In this document: piece after piece, positions 25,728-33,996 of the stretch
How positions within the stretch are numbered: position 1 is the stretch's first letter
Layout of the letters: each line of letters opens with the position of its first letter
Source: Maribacter sedimenticola
Lineage (GTDB): Bacteria; Bacteroidota; Bacteroidia; Flavobacteriales; Flavobacteriaceae
Assembly (NCBI RefSeq): GCF_900188415.1
Contig: NZ_FZNV01000001.1
Location: 1,132,438-1,196,437, forward strand
Direction: 5' to 3'
DNA: 64,000 bases
Notes under the pieces: model-generated
Told to the model about the DNA's origin: nothing
What the model saw: only the letters and a program-made list of their open reading frames with translations
The model's database searches: none
Made by a program: the position numbers and the translations under genes

Positions 25728-26690
25728 ATGAAAGTATTGATAACAGGTGCAACGGGTTTGGTCGGTAGCGAGTTGGTGTCTCAATGCCATGAAAAAGGAT
25801 ATAATGTAAACTACCTTACTACGAATAGGAATAAAATCATATCTAAATCTAACTACCAAGGTTTTTACTGGAATCCTGAAAAGGATGAAATAGATAAAGA
25901 TTGCTTACAGGGCGTATCCGTTATCATTAATTTGGCAGGTGCAAGCATTTCTAAACGATGGACTTCCAAATACAAAAAGATGATTTTGGACAGTCGCGTA
26001 AATTCATTGGAGCTGTTAAAAAAGACGCTGAAAAATACTTTTGACCACAAGGTTACTTCGCTTGTATCGGCCTCCGCAATAGGGGTGTATCCAAATTCAT
26101 TAAGTAATTACTATAGTGAGGATGAACAAAAAGTAGATGATAGTTTTCTGGGCCGTGTAGTAGAGGTTTGGGAGGAAAAGGCTGATGAATTCAAACTATT
26201 GGGACTTACTGTTGCCAAGGTAAGGATTGGTTTGGTTATGTCCAATAAAGGAGGTGCATTGCCGCAAATGGCAAAACCTGTCAAGTATTTTGTAGGTGCC
26301 GCCTTTGGAAGTGGAGAGCAATGGCAGTCATGGATACATATCGCTGATTTGGCCAGAATTTTTGTACATGTTGCACAATATGAATTAGAGGGCGTTTTTA
26401 ACGGTGTGGCACCAAACCCTGTTACCAATACAAAGCTGGTAAAGGAAATCGCCAAAAATTTGGAAAGACCTTTGGTGTTGCCCAATATACCTAAATTTAT
26501 AATGTATACGGTGTTGGGAGAGATGGCCTATTTACTTTTTGCCAGTCAGCGTGTTAGTAGTAAGAAAATAGAAGAAGAAGGCTATGTTTTTCAATATGCC
26601 AATATCTGTCATGCACTTGCGGATATTTTTAAAAACGATTCGGAATGTGTCGATTCAAAAACTAATATGACAAAAGAGTTTGTGTCCTGA
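25728..26690 (+). CDS. TIGR01777 family SDR oxidoreductase
   Basis: 320 aa. Atypical short-chain dehydrogenase of the YfcH/SDR39U1 type. NAD(P)-binding LITGATGLVGSELV at residues 3-16; the family piece VINLAGASISKRWTSKYKK near 67-85; active-site YYSEDEQ area and RIGLVMSNKGGALPQM near 166; WIHIADLARIF near 203. The substrate is unknown; no partner gene indicates one. It ends before a terminator and the grpE operon. Relatives are annotated as cell-division inhibitor SulA-like by old naming, for which I see no support. Confidence 0.88.
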   Translation: MKVLITGATGLVGSELVSQCHEKGYNVNYLTTNRNKIISKSNYQGFYWNPEKDEIDKDCLQGVSVIINLAGASISKRWTSKYKKMILDSRVNSLELLKKTLKNTFDHKVTSLVSASAIGVYPNSLSNYYSEDEQKVDDSFLGRVVEVWEEKADEFKLLGLTVAKVRIGLVMSNKGGALPQMAKPVKYFVGAAFGSGEQWQSWIHIADLARIFVHVAQYELEGVFNGVAPNPVTNTKLVKEIAKNLERPLVLPNIPKFIMYTVLGEMAYLLFASQRVSSKKIEEEGYVFQYANICHALADIFKNDSECVDSKTNMTKEFVS

Positions 26691-26720
26691 TTACCTAATG
26701 TGATTAATTTCAATAGTATG

Positions 26721-26748
26721 AATCCGCTTTTTGGCGGATTTTTTTTTA
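26721..26748 (+). terminator. Rho-independent terminator of the SDR gene
   Basis: Stem AATCCGC / GCGGATT with a TTTTTG loop and eight Ts afterwards, 30 bases after the stop. It lies within the false upstream extension of the grpE frame. Confidence 0.8.
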
Positions 26749-26763
26749 AACTTTTGTGACATT

Positions 26764-26797
26764 TTGACATTTTTAAAGAATTGGCAGTACTTTTGCC
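26764..26797 (+). promoter_or_regulatory. grpE promoter: Bacteroidota -33/-7 with overlapping sigma-54-like site
   Basis: TTG at 26764-26766, 21-base spacer, TACTTTTG at 26788-26795. The same bases also read TTGGCA, then seven bases, then TTTGCC: GG at 26783-26784 and GC at 26795-26796 with exactly ten bases between, the -24/-12 sigma-54 pattern. The second reading needs experimental support. Confidence 0.55.
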
Positions 26798-26832
26798 TGC
26801 TTTTAAACGGCTATTTAAATATTAGGAAAAAT

Positions 26833-27396
26833 ATGAGTGATAAAGAAAACACTTTGGATGATGAATTCTTGGAAAATGAGATTCAAGAAGATGATATAAA
26901 TGAGCAAGAAGCAACACTTGAAGATGTGGAAAATGTTGAGGAGCGTACAGAAGAAGAGGTACTAAGGGAAGATTTGGCTAAAGAAAAGGATAAATTTTTA
27001 AGGTTGTTCGCGGAATTTGAAAACTATAAAAAACGTACTTCAAAAGAGCGAATGGATTTGTTCAAGACTGCCGGTCAAGAAGTAATTGTGTCGTTATTAC
27101 CTGTATTGGACGATTTTGACAGGGCAATGAAAGAATTGGCTAAATCTGATGATGAAGAGATGTTCAAAGGTATTGAGCTGATCAATGTAAAACTTAGGGA
27201 AACATTAAAATCCAAAGGATTACAAATGCTTGAGGTAAATACGGGTGATGTTTTTGATGCTGAAATACATGAGGCAATTACACAGATACCTGCACCGGAT
27301 GAAAAAATGAAAGGTAAGATCATTGATGTCATCGAAAAAGGTTTTTCATTGGGTGACCGTATTATTAGACATCCAAAAGTTGTAGTAGGAAATTAA
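26833..27396 (+). CDS. grpE: Nucleotide exchange factor GrpE
   Basis: 187 aa from ATG 26833. Residues 1-55 are a very acidic tail, 55-125 a coiled coil (EEEVLREDLAKEKDKFLRLFAEFENYKKRT), and 125-187 the beta domain ending DRIIRHPKVVVG. It swaps ADP for ATP on DnaK. A frame from 26731 would add 34 residues, but that segment covers the upstream terminator and promoter and cannot be coding. dnaJ follows after nine bases. dnaK is not in the window. Confidence 0.95.
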   Translation: MSDKENTLDDEFLENEIQEDDINEQEATLEDVENVEERTEEEVLREDLAKEKDKFLRLFAEFENYKKRTSKERMDLFKTAGQEVIVSLLPVLDDFDRAMKELAKSDDEEMFKGIELINVKLRETLKSKGLQMLEVNTGDVFDAEIHEAITQIPAPDEKMKGKIIDVIEKGFSLGDRIIRHPKVVVGN

Positions 27397-27405
27397 AAAA
27401 TTGGC

Positions 27406-28518
27406 ATGAAGGAAGATTATTATGAGGTATTGGGCATTAGTAAGAGTGCTTCTGCCGCTGAAATAAAAAAAGCATATCGTAAAAAAGCGCTGCAATACCA
27501 CCCGGATAAAAACCCAGGTGATAGTGAGGCAGAGGAAATGTTCAAAAAGTCTGCCGAGGCTTATGAGGTTTTGAGCGACCCGGACAAAAAAGCACGTTAC
27601 GACCAGTTTGGACATCGCGCCTTTGAAGGTGGCGGCGGTTTTGGCGGCGGCGGTATGAATATGGATGATATCTTCAGTCAGTTTGGGGATATCTTCGGAG
27701 GCTTTGGTGGCGGTGGCTTTAGCGGTTTTGGCGGCGGTGGAGGTCAACGAAGGACCAAGGGTAGTAATCTGCGCATTAGGGTAACCCTTAGTTTGGAAGA
27801 AGTTGCTAATGGTGTAGAGAAAAAGGTAAAGGTTAGAAGAAAGGTTCAGGCAGAAGGTGTAACCTATAAAACATGTAGTACATGTGGTGGTAGGGGACAA
27901 GTGACCAAAATACAGAATACCATCTTGGGGAGAATGCAGACCGCAGCGGTTTGTAGTGCATGTGGCGGTAGTGGTCAAATTTTGGACAGCAAACCTAATG
28001 ATGCGGATGCCCAAGGACTTAAGGTTACGGAAGAGACAGTTTCTATAAACATACCTGCCGGTGTTGAGGATGGTATGCAGCTTAAAGTACCCAATAAAGG
28101 TAATGATGCACCGGGCAATGGTGTGCCTGGAGATTTATTGGTGGCTATTGAGACCCAGGAGCATAGTACCTTAAAGCGTGAAGGAGACAATCTTCATTAT
28201 GATCTTTATGTGAGTATTTCAGAGGCAGTATTGGGAACTTCAAAGGAAATAGATGCCGTTGGCGGTAAAGTACGCATTAAGTTAGAACCTGGTATTCAGT
28301 CCGGAAAAATCTTGAGATTACGAGGTAAGGGGATTACTAGCCTGAACGGTTATGGTTCTGGAGATTTGTTGGTACACGTAAATGTATGGACGCCAAAAGA
28401 ATTGAATAAGGAACAACGTGAGTTTTTTGAAAAAATGAACGGCAACGATAATTTTGAGCCTAGACCGGAGAAATCTGACAAATCTTTTTTTGAAAAAGTT
28501 AAAGATATGTTCTCTTAG
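27406..28518 (+). CDS. dnaJ: Chaperone DnaJ with a reduced zinc region
   Basis: 370 aa. J domain at 1-70 with HPD at 32-34, a Gly/Phe-rich stretch at 75-120, a zinc region at about 157-190, and the two C-terminal beta domains. Only two CxxCGGxG motifs are present (Cys157/Cys160 and Cys183/Cys186), where E. coli DnaJ has four. This is what I know of flavobacterial DnaJ, so it is a lineage trait and not a truncation. It stimulates DnaK ATPase. Co-transcribed with grpE. Confidence 0.95.
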   Translation: MKEDYYEVLGISKSASAAEIKKAYRKKALQYHPDKNPGDSEAEEMFKKSAEAYEVLSDPDKKARYDQFGHRAFEGGGGFGGGGMNMDDIFSQFGDIFGGFGGGGFSGFGGGGGQRRTKGSNLRIRVTLSLEEVANGVEKKVKVRRKVQAEGVTYKTCSTCGGRGQVTKIQNTILGRMQTAAVCSACGGSGQILDSKPNDADAQGLKVTEETVSINIPAGVEDGMQLKVPNKGNDAPGNGVPGDLLVAIETQEHSTLKREGDNLHYDLYVSISEAVLGTSKEIDAVGGKVRIKLEPGIQSGKILRLRGKGITSLNGYGSGDLLVHVNVWTPKELNKEQREFFEKMNGNDNFEPRPEKSDKSFFEKVKDMFS

Positions 28519-28528
28519 GTATTTTAGA

Positions 28529-28556
28529 TTGTTTTTAAATAAAAAACGTATATTTG
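28529..28556 (+). promoter_or_regulatory. Promoter directly after dnaJ
   Basis: TTG at 28529-28531, 17-base spacer, TATATTTG at 28549-28556. Both elements match the Bacteroidota consensus and the spacing is good. There is no coding gene for 196 bases behind it, which suggests a short non-coding transcript. Confidence 0.5.
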
Positions 28557-28560
28557 AGAT

Positions 28561-28640
28561 AATATTGGGCAACCAATATTAATTTTCTTTTTCATAGCAA
28601 TTTTTTTCCCATCCTTGATTTATTGAGGGTGGGTTTTGCT
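28561..28640 (+). ncRNA. Candidate short RNA downstream of dnaJ
   Basis: Begins at the position predicted from the promoter at 28529-28556. Perfect 5' hairpin AATATTGG-GCAA-CCAATATT (28561-28580, a GNRA loop), a pyrimidine-rich single-stranded part, and the hairpin plus T run at 28608-28640. No start codon frame is present. Alternative: a two-hairpin terminator of dnaJ. Confidence 0.35.
28608..28633 (+). terminator. Terminator after dnaJ region
   Basis: Eight-base-pair stem CCCATCCT / AGGGTGGG (one G-T pair) with a ten-base loop, followed by TTTTGCTTTTT. Confidence 0.65.
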
Positions 28641-28730
28641 TTTTATAAGGTTGCTGTTTATCAATTATTTAGCATAAAATATTTGGCTATAAAGGATTCA
28701 TAAAGAATATAGCTAGTCAAAACAATTCAA

Positions 28731-28738
28731 TATCTTTG
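28731..28738 (+). promoter_or_regulatory. -7 box of the ABC-MscS-response regulator operon
   Basis: TATCTTTG, matching TAnnTTTG, 14 bases before the ATG at 28753. No consensus -33 element in range. Confidence 0.5.
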
Positions 28739-28752
28739 AACAAATTGCTTAC

Positions 28753-29691
28753 ATGAACAACATTTTGGTAGCTACTAATGTCACAAAACGCTATGGTGAC
28801 CATTTAGCTTTAAAAGACGTTTCCCTAGATATTCCAAAAAACAGTATTTATGGATTGCTTGGCCCTAACGGTGCCGGTAAGACTACCCTAATACGTATCA
28901 TTAATCAAATAACCTATCCTGATCAAGGGTCGGTATTTTTTGATGGGGAACCTTTAAAACCGGAACATATTGCACAAATAGGATATTTGCCAGAGGAAAG
29001 AGGTCTATATAAGAGCATGAAAGTTGGGGAGCAAGCCCTATATCTTGCACAGTTAAAAGGTTTGTCCAAGGCTGAAGCAAAAAAACGATTGAAATTCTGG
29101 TTTGAAAAATTGGAAATTGGTGATTGGTGGAATAAAAAGATACAGGAGCTATCCAAAGGTATGGCCCAAAAAATACAATTTGTTGTAACTGTTCTCCATG
29201 AACCTAAATTATTAATATTTGATGAACCATTTAGCGGATTTGACCCTATCAATGCCAATATAATCAAAGAACAAATTTTGGCATTAAAGGAAAATGGGAC
29301 CTCCATAATATTTTCTACACACCGTATGGAATCTGTGGAAGAGTTGTGCGAGTATATAGCATTGATTCATAAATCAGAAAAAATTCTGGATGGTAAATTG
29401 TCAGAAATCAAAAAAGCCTATAAGAACAATATTTTTAGGATAGGATTGGAGAGCACGGGTGCCAATGGTTTGTTAGAGGACCTACAACAAAAATATAAAG
29501 TCTTGACCCATGAATATGACAGTAAAGAGAGCCAATTGAATATTTCCGTTCAATTACCCTCTAATGATTCTAGGGAAATTTTAAATTATTTAGGTCAAAA
29601 GGCCAATGTAAATGGTTTTGTAGAAACCATTCCATCGGCTAATGATATATTTATTCAGACCATCCAAAAAAGAAATTTATCCCATGAATAA
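28753..29691 (+). CDS. ABC transporter ATP-binding protein (NatA-like)
   Basis: 312 aa. Walker A GPNGAGKTT at residues 37-45, Q-loop near 80 (YLPEERGLYKSM), signature LSKGMAQK near 136, Walker B LLIFDEPFSGFD near 155-166, and a C-terminal regulatory extension (230-312). It powers the ABC-2 permease of the next gene, with which it shares eight bases (ATGAATAA). First gene of a five-gene overlapping operon. Exporters of this type move sodium, drugs or lipids; the substrate is unknown here. Confidence 0.92.
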   Translation: MNNILVATNVTKRYGDHLALKDVSLDIPKNSIYGLLGPNGAGKTTLIRIINQITYPDQGSVFFDGEPLKPEHIAQIGYLPEERGLYKSMKVGEQALYLAQLKGLSKAEAKKRLKFWFEKLEIGDWWNKKIQELSKGMAQKIQFVVTVLHEPKLLIFDEPFSGFDPINANIIKEQILALKENGTSIIFSTHRMESVEELCEYIALIHKSEKILDGKLSEIKKAYKNNIFRIGLESTGANGLLEDLQQKYKVLTHEYDSKESQLNISVQLPSNDSREILNYLGQKANVNGFVETIPSANDIFIQTIQKRNLSHE

Positions 29692-31024
29692 ATTGCCGCT
29701 GATAATTAAAAGAGAGTATTTGGCAAAGGTTAGGAACAAGTCTTTCGTAATCATGACATTTTTAAGCCCAATTTTAATGGTGGGCATGATTTTGTTGATT
29801 ACTTATTTAACCCAGTTGAACGACAATGAGAAAAGAATAATTGCGGTCTTGAACGAAAGTGGGTATTTTGCTAATGAATTTGTAGCCACTGAAGCTACTT
29901 CCTACGTTAATTTTAGGGATATTTCTTTGGCTCAGGCAAAAGATTCTACGCTAAGTTTGGGATATTATGGATTGGTATATTTACCGGAAGAACCCAATTT
30001 GGAGCGTGTGGCGCAACGTGCATTTTTTTATAGCAAGGATGCGCCAAGCGCATCGGTACTAGAAAAATTGGAAAATGTGATCACCAGTAGATTACGACAG
30101 GAGCGTTTAAGAGAACTGGGTCTCTCCCCAAAAGAATATGCAGAAATGGATCGTAGCTATAACCTTAACATAGAGACGTTTGATGGGCTGCAGAATATTA
30201 AGGGAATCAATGAGATTAAAGCGGTAATAGGTGGCGCATTCGGTTATTTAATAATGATGTTCATCATTATCTATGGAGGATTTGTAATGCGTAGTGTCAT
30301 AGAAGAAAAGACCAGCCGTATTATTGAAGTCATTATATCATCCGTAAAGCCTTTTCATCTAATGATGGGTAAAATTATTGGAACCTCGTTGGCGGGTATT
30401 ACCCAATTTGGTATTTGGATCGTTTCCGGTGTAATTTTGTTGTTCATTGGTTTGGCTATTTTTGACATTGATCCTTCTGCCTTGACAAAAGGGGGTATGC
30501 CACAGACCATGGGCAATGGTACCGGTATGGATGTAGATAGCGTTACCCAAAATATTCAACTATATGCCCAGGAAATTTTTGAGATTCCTATCTTGGCCAT
30601 GTTGATTTTCTTTATCATCTATTTTGTACTGGGATATTTAATATACAGTTCTATTTATGCGGCTATAGGGGCAGCAGTAGATAATGAAACGGATACCCAA
30701 CAATTTATATTCCCGGTAATTTTGCCGTTAATGCTGGCTATTTACGTAGGTTTCTTTTCCGTATTTAGCAATCCTAACGGTCCAATTGCGGTAGCCTTTT
30801 CCCTTTTTCCGTTGACCTCCCCAATTGTAATGCTCATGCGTTTGCCATGGGGTATTGGTGAAGGCGGCGTGCCTGTTTGGCAATTGATTAGTTCTATCTT
30901 AATATTAATAGCTACATTTATTGGTATAGTGTGGGTTGCAGCTAAAATATATAGGGTTGGTATCCTTATGTACGGCAAAAAGCCTAGTTATAAAGATTTG
31001 TTCAAATGGCTCAAATATTCTTAA
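29684..31024 (+). CDS. ABC-2 type permease (NatB-like)
   Basis: 446 aa from ATG 29684, inside the last codons of the ATPase gene; a frame from 29642 adds 14 residues and lacks support. One N-terminal transmembrane helix (about residues 22-41), a large periplasmic part (42-180), then five to six helices (GAFGYLIMMFIIIYGGFVM near 187, SLAGITQFGIWIVSGVILLFIGLAIF near 243, then the C-terminal set). The motif EEKTSRIIEVIISSVKPFHLM near 212-232 is typical of the NatB/ABC-2 family. Overlaps the MscS gene. Confidence 0.9.
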   Translation: MNKLPLIIKREYLAKVRNKSFVIMTFLSPILMVGMILLITYLTQLNDNEKRIIAVLNESGYFANEFVATEATSYVNFRDISLAQAKDSTLSLGYYGLVYLPEEPNLERVAQRAFFYSKDAPSASVLEKLENVITSRLRQERLRELGLSPKEYAEMDRSYNLNIETFDGLQNIKGINEIKAVIGGAFGYLIMMFIIIYGGFVMRSVIEEKTSRIIEVIISSVKPFHLMMGKIIGTSLAGITQFGIWIVSGVILLFIGLAIFDIDPSALTKGGMPQTMGNGTGMDVDSVTQNIQLYAQEIFEIPILAMLIFFIIYFVLGYLIYSSIYAAIGAAVDNETDTQQFIFPVILPLMLAIYVGFFSVFSNPNGPIAVAFSLFPLTSPIVMLMRLPWGIGEGGVPVWQLISSILILIATFIGIVWVAAKIYRVGILMYGKKPSYKDLFKWLKYS

Positions 31025-31926
31025 TGATACAAGAAGGTACCGAAAAAATAAAGGATATCATTGAAGATGATGTCTGGGGTACCATAAAGAAATTTCTTGA
31101 CCTTGGTTATCAATTTGGCGAAGGGGAAAAATCCATACATATTACGGTCGGACTTCTACTTTTGTTAACCATTGCCTTTTTACTTACAAGTACCGTATTG
31201 CAGGGTATAAGAAGATTTTTTACCAGGAATATGGAAACTGATGACAAGCTTAAGTTCATCAGTATTTTTAAGTTCATTAAGTACTTGGTATATGTTGTGG
31301 TCATCTTATTCACCATGAGCGCCGCAGGTATTAATATTACCATATTGATTACTGCATCCGCTGCATTGTTCGTAGGTCTAGGTTTGGCTTTACAGGAAAT
31401 TTTTCAGGATATTATCGGAGGAATTTTCATTATCGTTGATAAATCGCTCAGAGTGGGTGATATTATAGAAATAGATAATAAGGTAGGTAAGGTTTTTGAA
31501 ATAAAATTAAGGACTACAAGGGCAGTAACCAGGGATGACAAGGTCATTATTATTCCTAACCATAAGTTTATAAGTGATATTGTCTACAACTATACCCAAA
31601 ATCATAAAACTACCAGAGAATCTATACAAATAGGTGTCGCATACGGAAGTGATGTAGAGTTGGTAACACGGCTATTGCTAGAGGTCATAAAATCGCATCG
31701 AAATGTGTTAAAGAGTCCCAAGCCTTTTGTGATTTTTGAAGATTTTGGTGATTCTGCATTGATCTTTGTTCTTAATTTTTATATCACCGATAGTTTTTCG
31801 GTACCGCGTATTAAAAGTGAATTAAGGTATAAAATTGATGCCGAATTTAGAAAGCATAAGGTAACGATACCTTTTCCCCAAAGGGATGTCCATATTTATC
31901 AACAAGGCACTTTACGGAATGAGTAG
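31006..31926 (+). CDS. Small-conductance mechanosensitive channel (MscS family)
   Basis: 306 aa. Three transmembrane helices (about 48-70, 83-106, 110-140); the pore helix TM3 includes ITASAALFVGLGLALQEIFQDIIGG, followed by the beta domain with GDIIEIDNKVGKVFEIKLRTT and the conserved VIIPNHKFISDIVYNYTQN near 178-196. Releases solutes under membrane tension. Start is ATG 31006 (19-base overlap with the permease) or ATG 31024 (coupled TAATG overlap). Third gene of the operon; the DUF6268 gene overlaps its end by eight bases. Confidence 0.9.
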   Translation: MAQIFLMIQEGTEKIKDIIEDDVWGTIKKFLDLGYQFGEGEKSIHITVGLLLLLTIAFLLTSTVLQGIRRFFTRNMETDDKLKFISIFKFIKYLVYVVVILFTMSAAGINITILITASAALFVGLGLALQEIFQDIIGGIFIIVDKSLRVGDIIEIDNKVGKVFEIKLRTTRAVTRDDKVIIIPNHKFISDIVYNYTQNHKTTRESIQIGVAYGSDVELVTRLLLEVIKSHRNVLKSPKPFVIFEDFGDSALIFVLNFYITDSFSVPRIKSELRYKIDAEFRKHKVTIPFPQRDVHIYQQGTLRNE

Positions 31927-32818
31927 CAGGATAAATGCTTGTAACAAGCTCTTGGCAAGATTATTTTTTTCCATTACCATGTTTTTTACATTCTATACGT
32001 TTGGCCAAACACCAGATGTTTTTAGAATAGAGTATATGTTGATGCCGGACAATAGTGCCAATGTAGAAACTTCACGTATTAAACTGGTGCTGAACGTACC
32101 TTTGGCAGTTCGTGACAAGAAAGATTATGTCGTTCTGGGGGCGGAATATAATCGGTACAATTTTGAAGTTCCGGACAATTTATTCCCTAATGCGGATGAT
32201 ATCAATAAATTTCATGTTGTGGATGTCAATTTGGCCTATATGTATAAGCTTAGTGAAAATTGGCGTTTGGTGGGTGTGGTTACACCAAGATGGTCCTCTA
32301 ATTTTGTGGAAGAATTACAACAAGAGGATTTTAATGTCAACGTAACGGCCGGGGCGTATAAAAACATCAAGGATGTAGAGAAGCCTTATATACTGGTAAT
32401 GGGCCTTTCCTATAATGGAACTTCGCCTATAGATGTACCCTTACCCTTTTTATACTTTGAAAAACGATTTCATAAAAATTGGTCCTATGTATTGGGAGCA
32501 CCAAAATCCGGGATGAAGTATTTTACTAAAAAGGGACACTTTTTTCAGACCGAGCTTTTTTTGGACGGGTATTATGTAAACATTCAGAACAATATTTTGC
32601 TTCCAGGAAATAATTTGTCAACAGATGTATCATCTACGGCATTATTATTGACCCTAGGATATCAATATAAGATAACGAAAGATATGTCCGTTTACCTTAT
32701 AGGAGGTCATTCCTTATTTCAGAACGGGGTATTACGTGATCAGGAAAGGAATGATATATTTACATTAAATGATGAAGCGGGACTTTATTTTAGAACTGGC
32801 TTTAGAATTGGAATTTAA
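31919..32818 (+). CDS. DUF6268 outer-membrane beta-barrel protein
   Basis: 299 aa from ATG 31919, which overlaps the MscS stop by eight bases (ATGAGTAG). Signal peptide 1-30 (FFTFYTFG-Q). The rest is beta-strand rich, with alternating hydrophobic/aromatic residues (YVVLGAEYNRYNFEVP, NWRLVGVVTPRWSSN, ending FRTGFRIGI), typical of a small outer-membrane barrel of the DUF6268 group. No function is known. Position between a mechanosensitive channel and a response regulator suggests an envelope-related role. Confidence 0.82.
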   Translation: MSSRINACNKLLARLFFSITMFFTFYTFGQTPDVFRIEYMLMPDNSANVETSRIKLVLNVPLAVRDKKDYVVLGAEYNRYNFEVPDNLFPNADDINKFHVVDVNLAYMYKLSENWRLVGVVTPRWSSNFVEELQQEDFNVNVTAGAYKNIKDVEKPYILVMGLSYNGTSPIDVPLPFLYFEKRFHKNWSYVLGAPKSGMKYFTKKGHFFQTELFLDGYYVNIQNNILLPGNNLSTDVSSTALLLTLGYQYKITKDMSVYLIGGHSLFQNGVLRDQERNDIFTLNDEAGLYFRTGFRIGI

Positions 32819-32830
32819 AAAAATAACAGT

Positions 32831-33994
32831 ATGTCAAAAATTTTGGTAATTGAAGATGAAGCGGCAATTAGAAGGGTATTGGTAAAAATCCTTAGTGAAG
32901 AAAACGATGCCTATTCCGTTGAAGAAGCGGAGGATGGCCTCAAAGGAATAGAAACGATTAAGAGCAATGATTATGATTTGGTGCTATGTGATATAAAAAT
33001 GCCCAAGATGGATGGTGTTGAGGTACTTGAAGCAGCCAGAAAGATAAAACCTGAGATTCCGTTTATTATGATTTCTGGTCATGGTGATCTTGACACTGCT
33101 GTAAATACCATGCGTTTAGGAGCGTTTGATTACATATCCAAACCGCCAGATCTAAATAGGTTGTTGACTACGGTAAGAAATGCTTTGGATAGAAAGGTAT
33201 TGGTGGTAGAAAATAAAAAATTAAAGAAAAAGGTCAGCAAGAATTATGAAATGATCGGGGAGAGTAATGAAATCAGTACGATCAAGGGTATGATAGAGAA
33301 AGTTGCCCCTACAGATGCCCGGGTATTGATTACCGGGTCTAACGGAACGGGTAAAGAGCTGGTGGCCCATTGGATCCATGAAAAAAGTGGAAGAAGTAGC
33401 GCGGCGTTTATAGAGGTAAATTGTGCGGCCATTCCGTCAGAACTTATTGAAAGTGAGCTTTTTGGTCATGTTAAAGGGGCGTTCACCTCTGCTGTAAAGG
33501 ATCGTGCGGGTAAGTTTGAAGCCGCTAACAAGGGAACAATATTTTTGGACGAAATAGGGGATATGAGCCTTTCTGCCCAAGCAAAAGTTTTAAGGGCCTT
33601 ACAGGAAAGTAAAATCTCTAGGGTTGGTACGGATAAGGATATTAAAGTGGATGTTCGGGTCATTGCAGCTACCAACAAAGACTTAAAAAAGGAAATAGAA
33701 GAAGGTAATTTTAGGGAGGATCTTTACCATAGATTAGCGGTTATCTTGATACAAGTTCCAAGTTTAAATGATAGAAGGGACGATATTCCTTTGCTGATCG
33801 AACACTTTTCAAAGAAAATCTGTGAAGAACAGGGTATGGCAACCAAAACATTTTCAGACGGGGCGGTCAAACTTTTAAAAGCCTATGATTGGACTGGAAA
33901 TATAAGAGAACTTAGAAATGTAGTGGAACGCTTAATTATCCTTGGTGGACAAAATGTGTCAGAGGATGATGTAAAACTATTTGCCAGTAAGTAA
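32831..33994 (+). CDS. Sigma-54-dependent response regulator lacking a DNA-binding domain
   Basis: 387 aa. REC domain at 1-120 with acidic pair D9/E10, phosphoacceptor D54 and the Lys of SKPP near 105. AAA+ domain at 140-380: Walker A GSNGTGKE near 168-175, the sigma-54-contacting GAFTSA motif near 217-222, Walker B GTIFLDEIGD near 235, WTGNIRELRN near 358. The protein stops right after the AAA+ lid; the usual C-terminal Fis helix-turn-helix is absent and no frameshift is visible. It probably works without direct DNA binding, like FlgR. No histidine kinase gene is nearby. Confidence 0.92.
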   Translation: MSKILVIEDEAAIRRVLVKILSEENDAYSVEEAEDGLKGIETIKSNDYDLVLCDIKMPKMDGVEVLEAARKIKPEIPFIMISGHGDLDTAVNTMRLGAFDYISKPPDLNRLLTTVRNALDRKVLVVENKKLKKKVSKNYEMIGESNEISTIKGMIEKVAPTDARVLITGSNGTGKELVAHWIHEKSGRSSAAFIEVNCAAIPSELIESELFGHVKGAFTSAVKDRAGKFEAANKGTIFLDEIGDMSLSAQAKVLRALQESKISRVGTDKDIKVDVRVIAATNKDLKKEIEEGNFREDLYHRLAVILIQVPSLNDRRDDIPLLIEHFSKKICEEQGMATKTFSDGAVKLLKAYDWTGNIRELRNVVERLIILGGQNVSEDDVKLFASK

Positions 33995-33996
33995 GA

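Noticed and set aside
27346..28014. A 222-codon open frame on the minus strand opposite grpE and dnaJ
   Set aside because: It mirrors the dnaJ Gly/Phe-rich codons (Cys/Thr-rich translation) and matches no family; it is a shadow.
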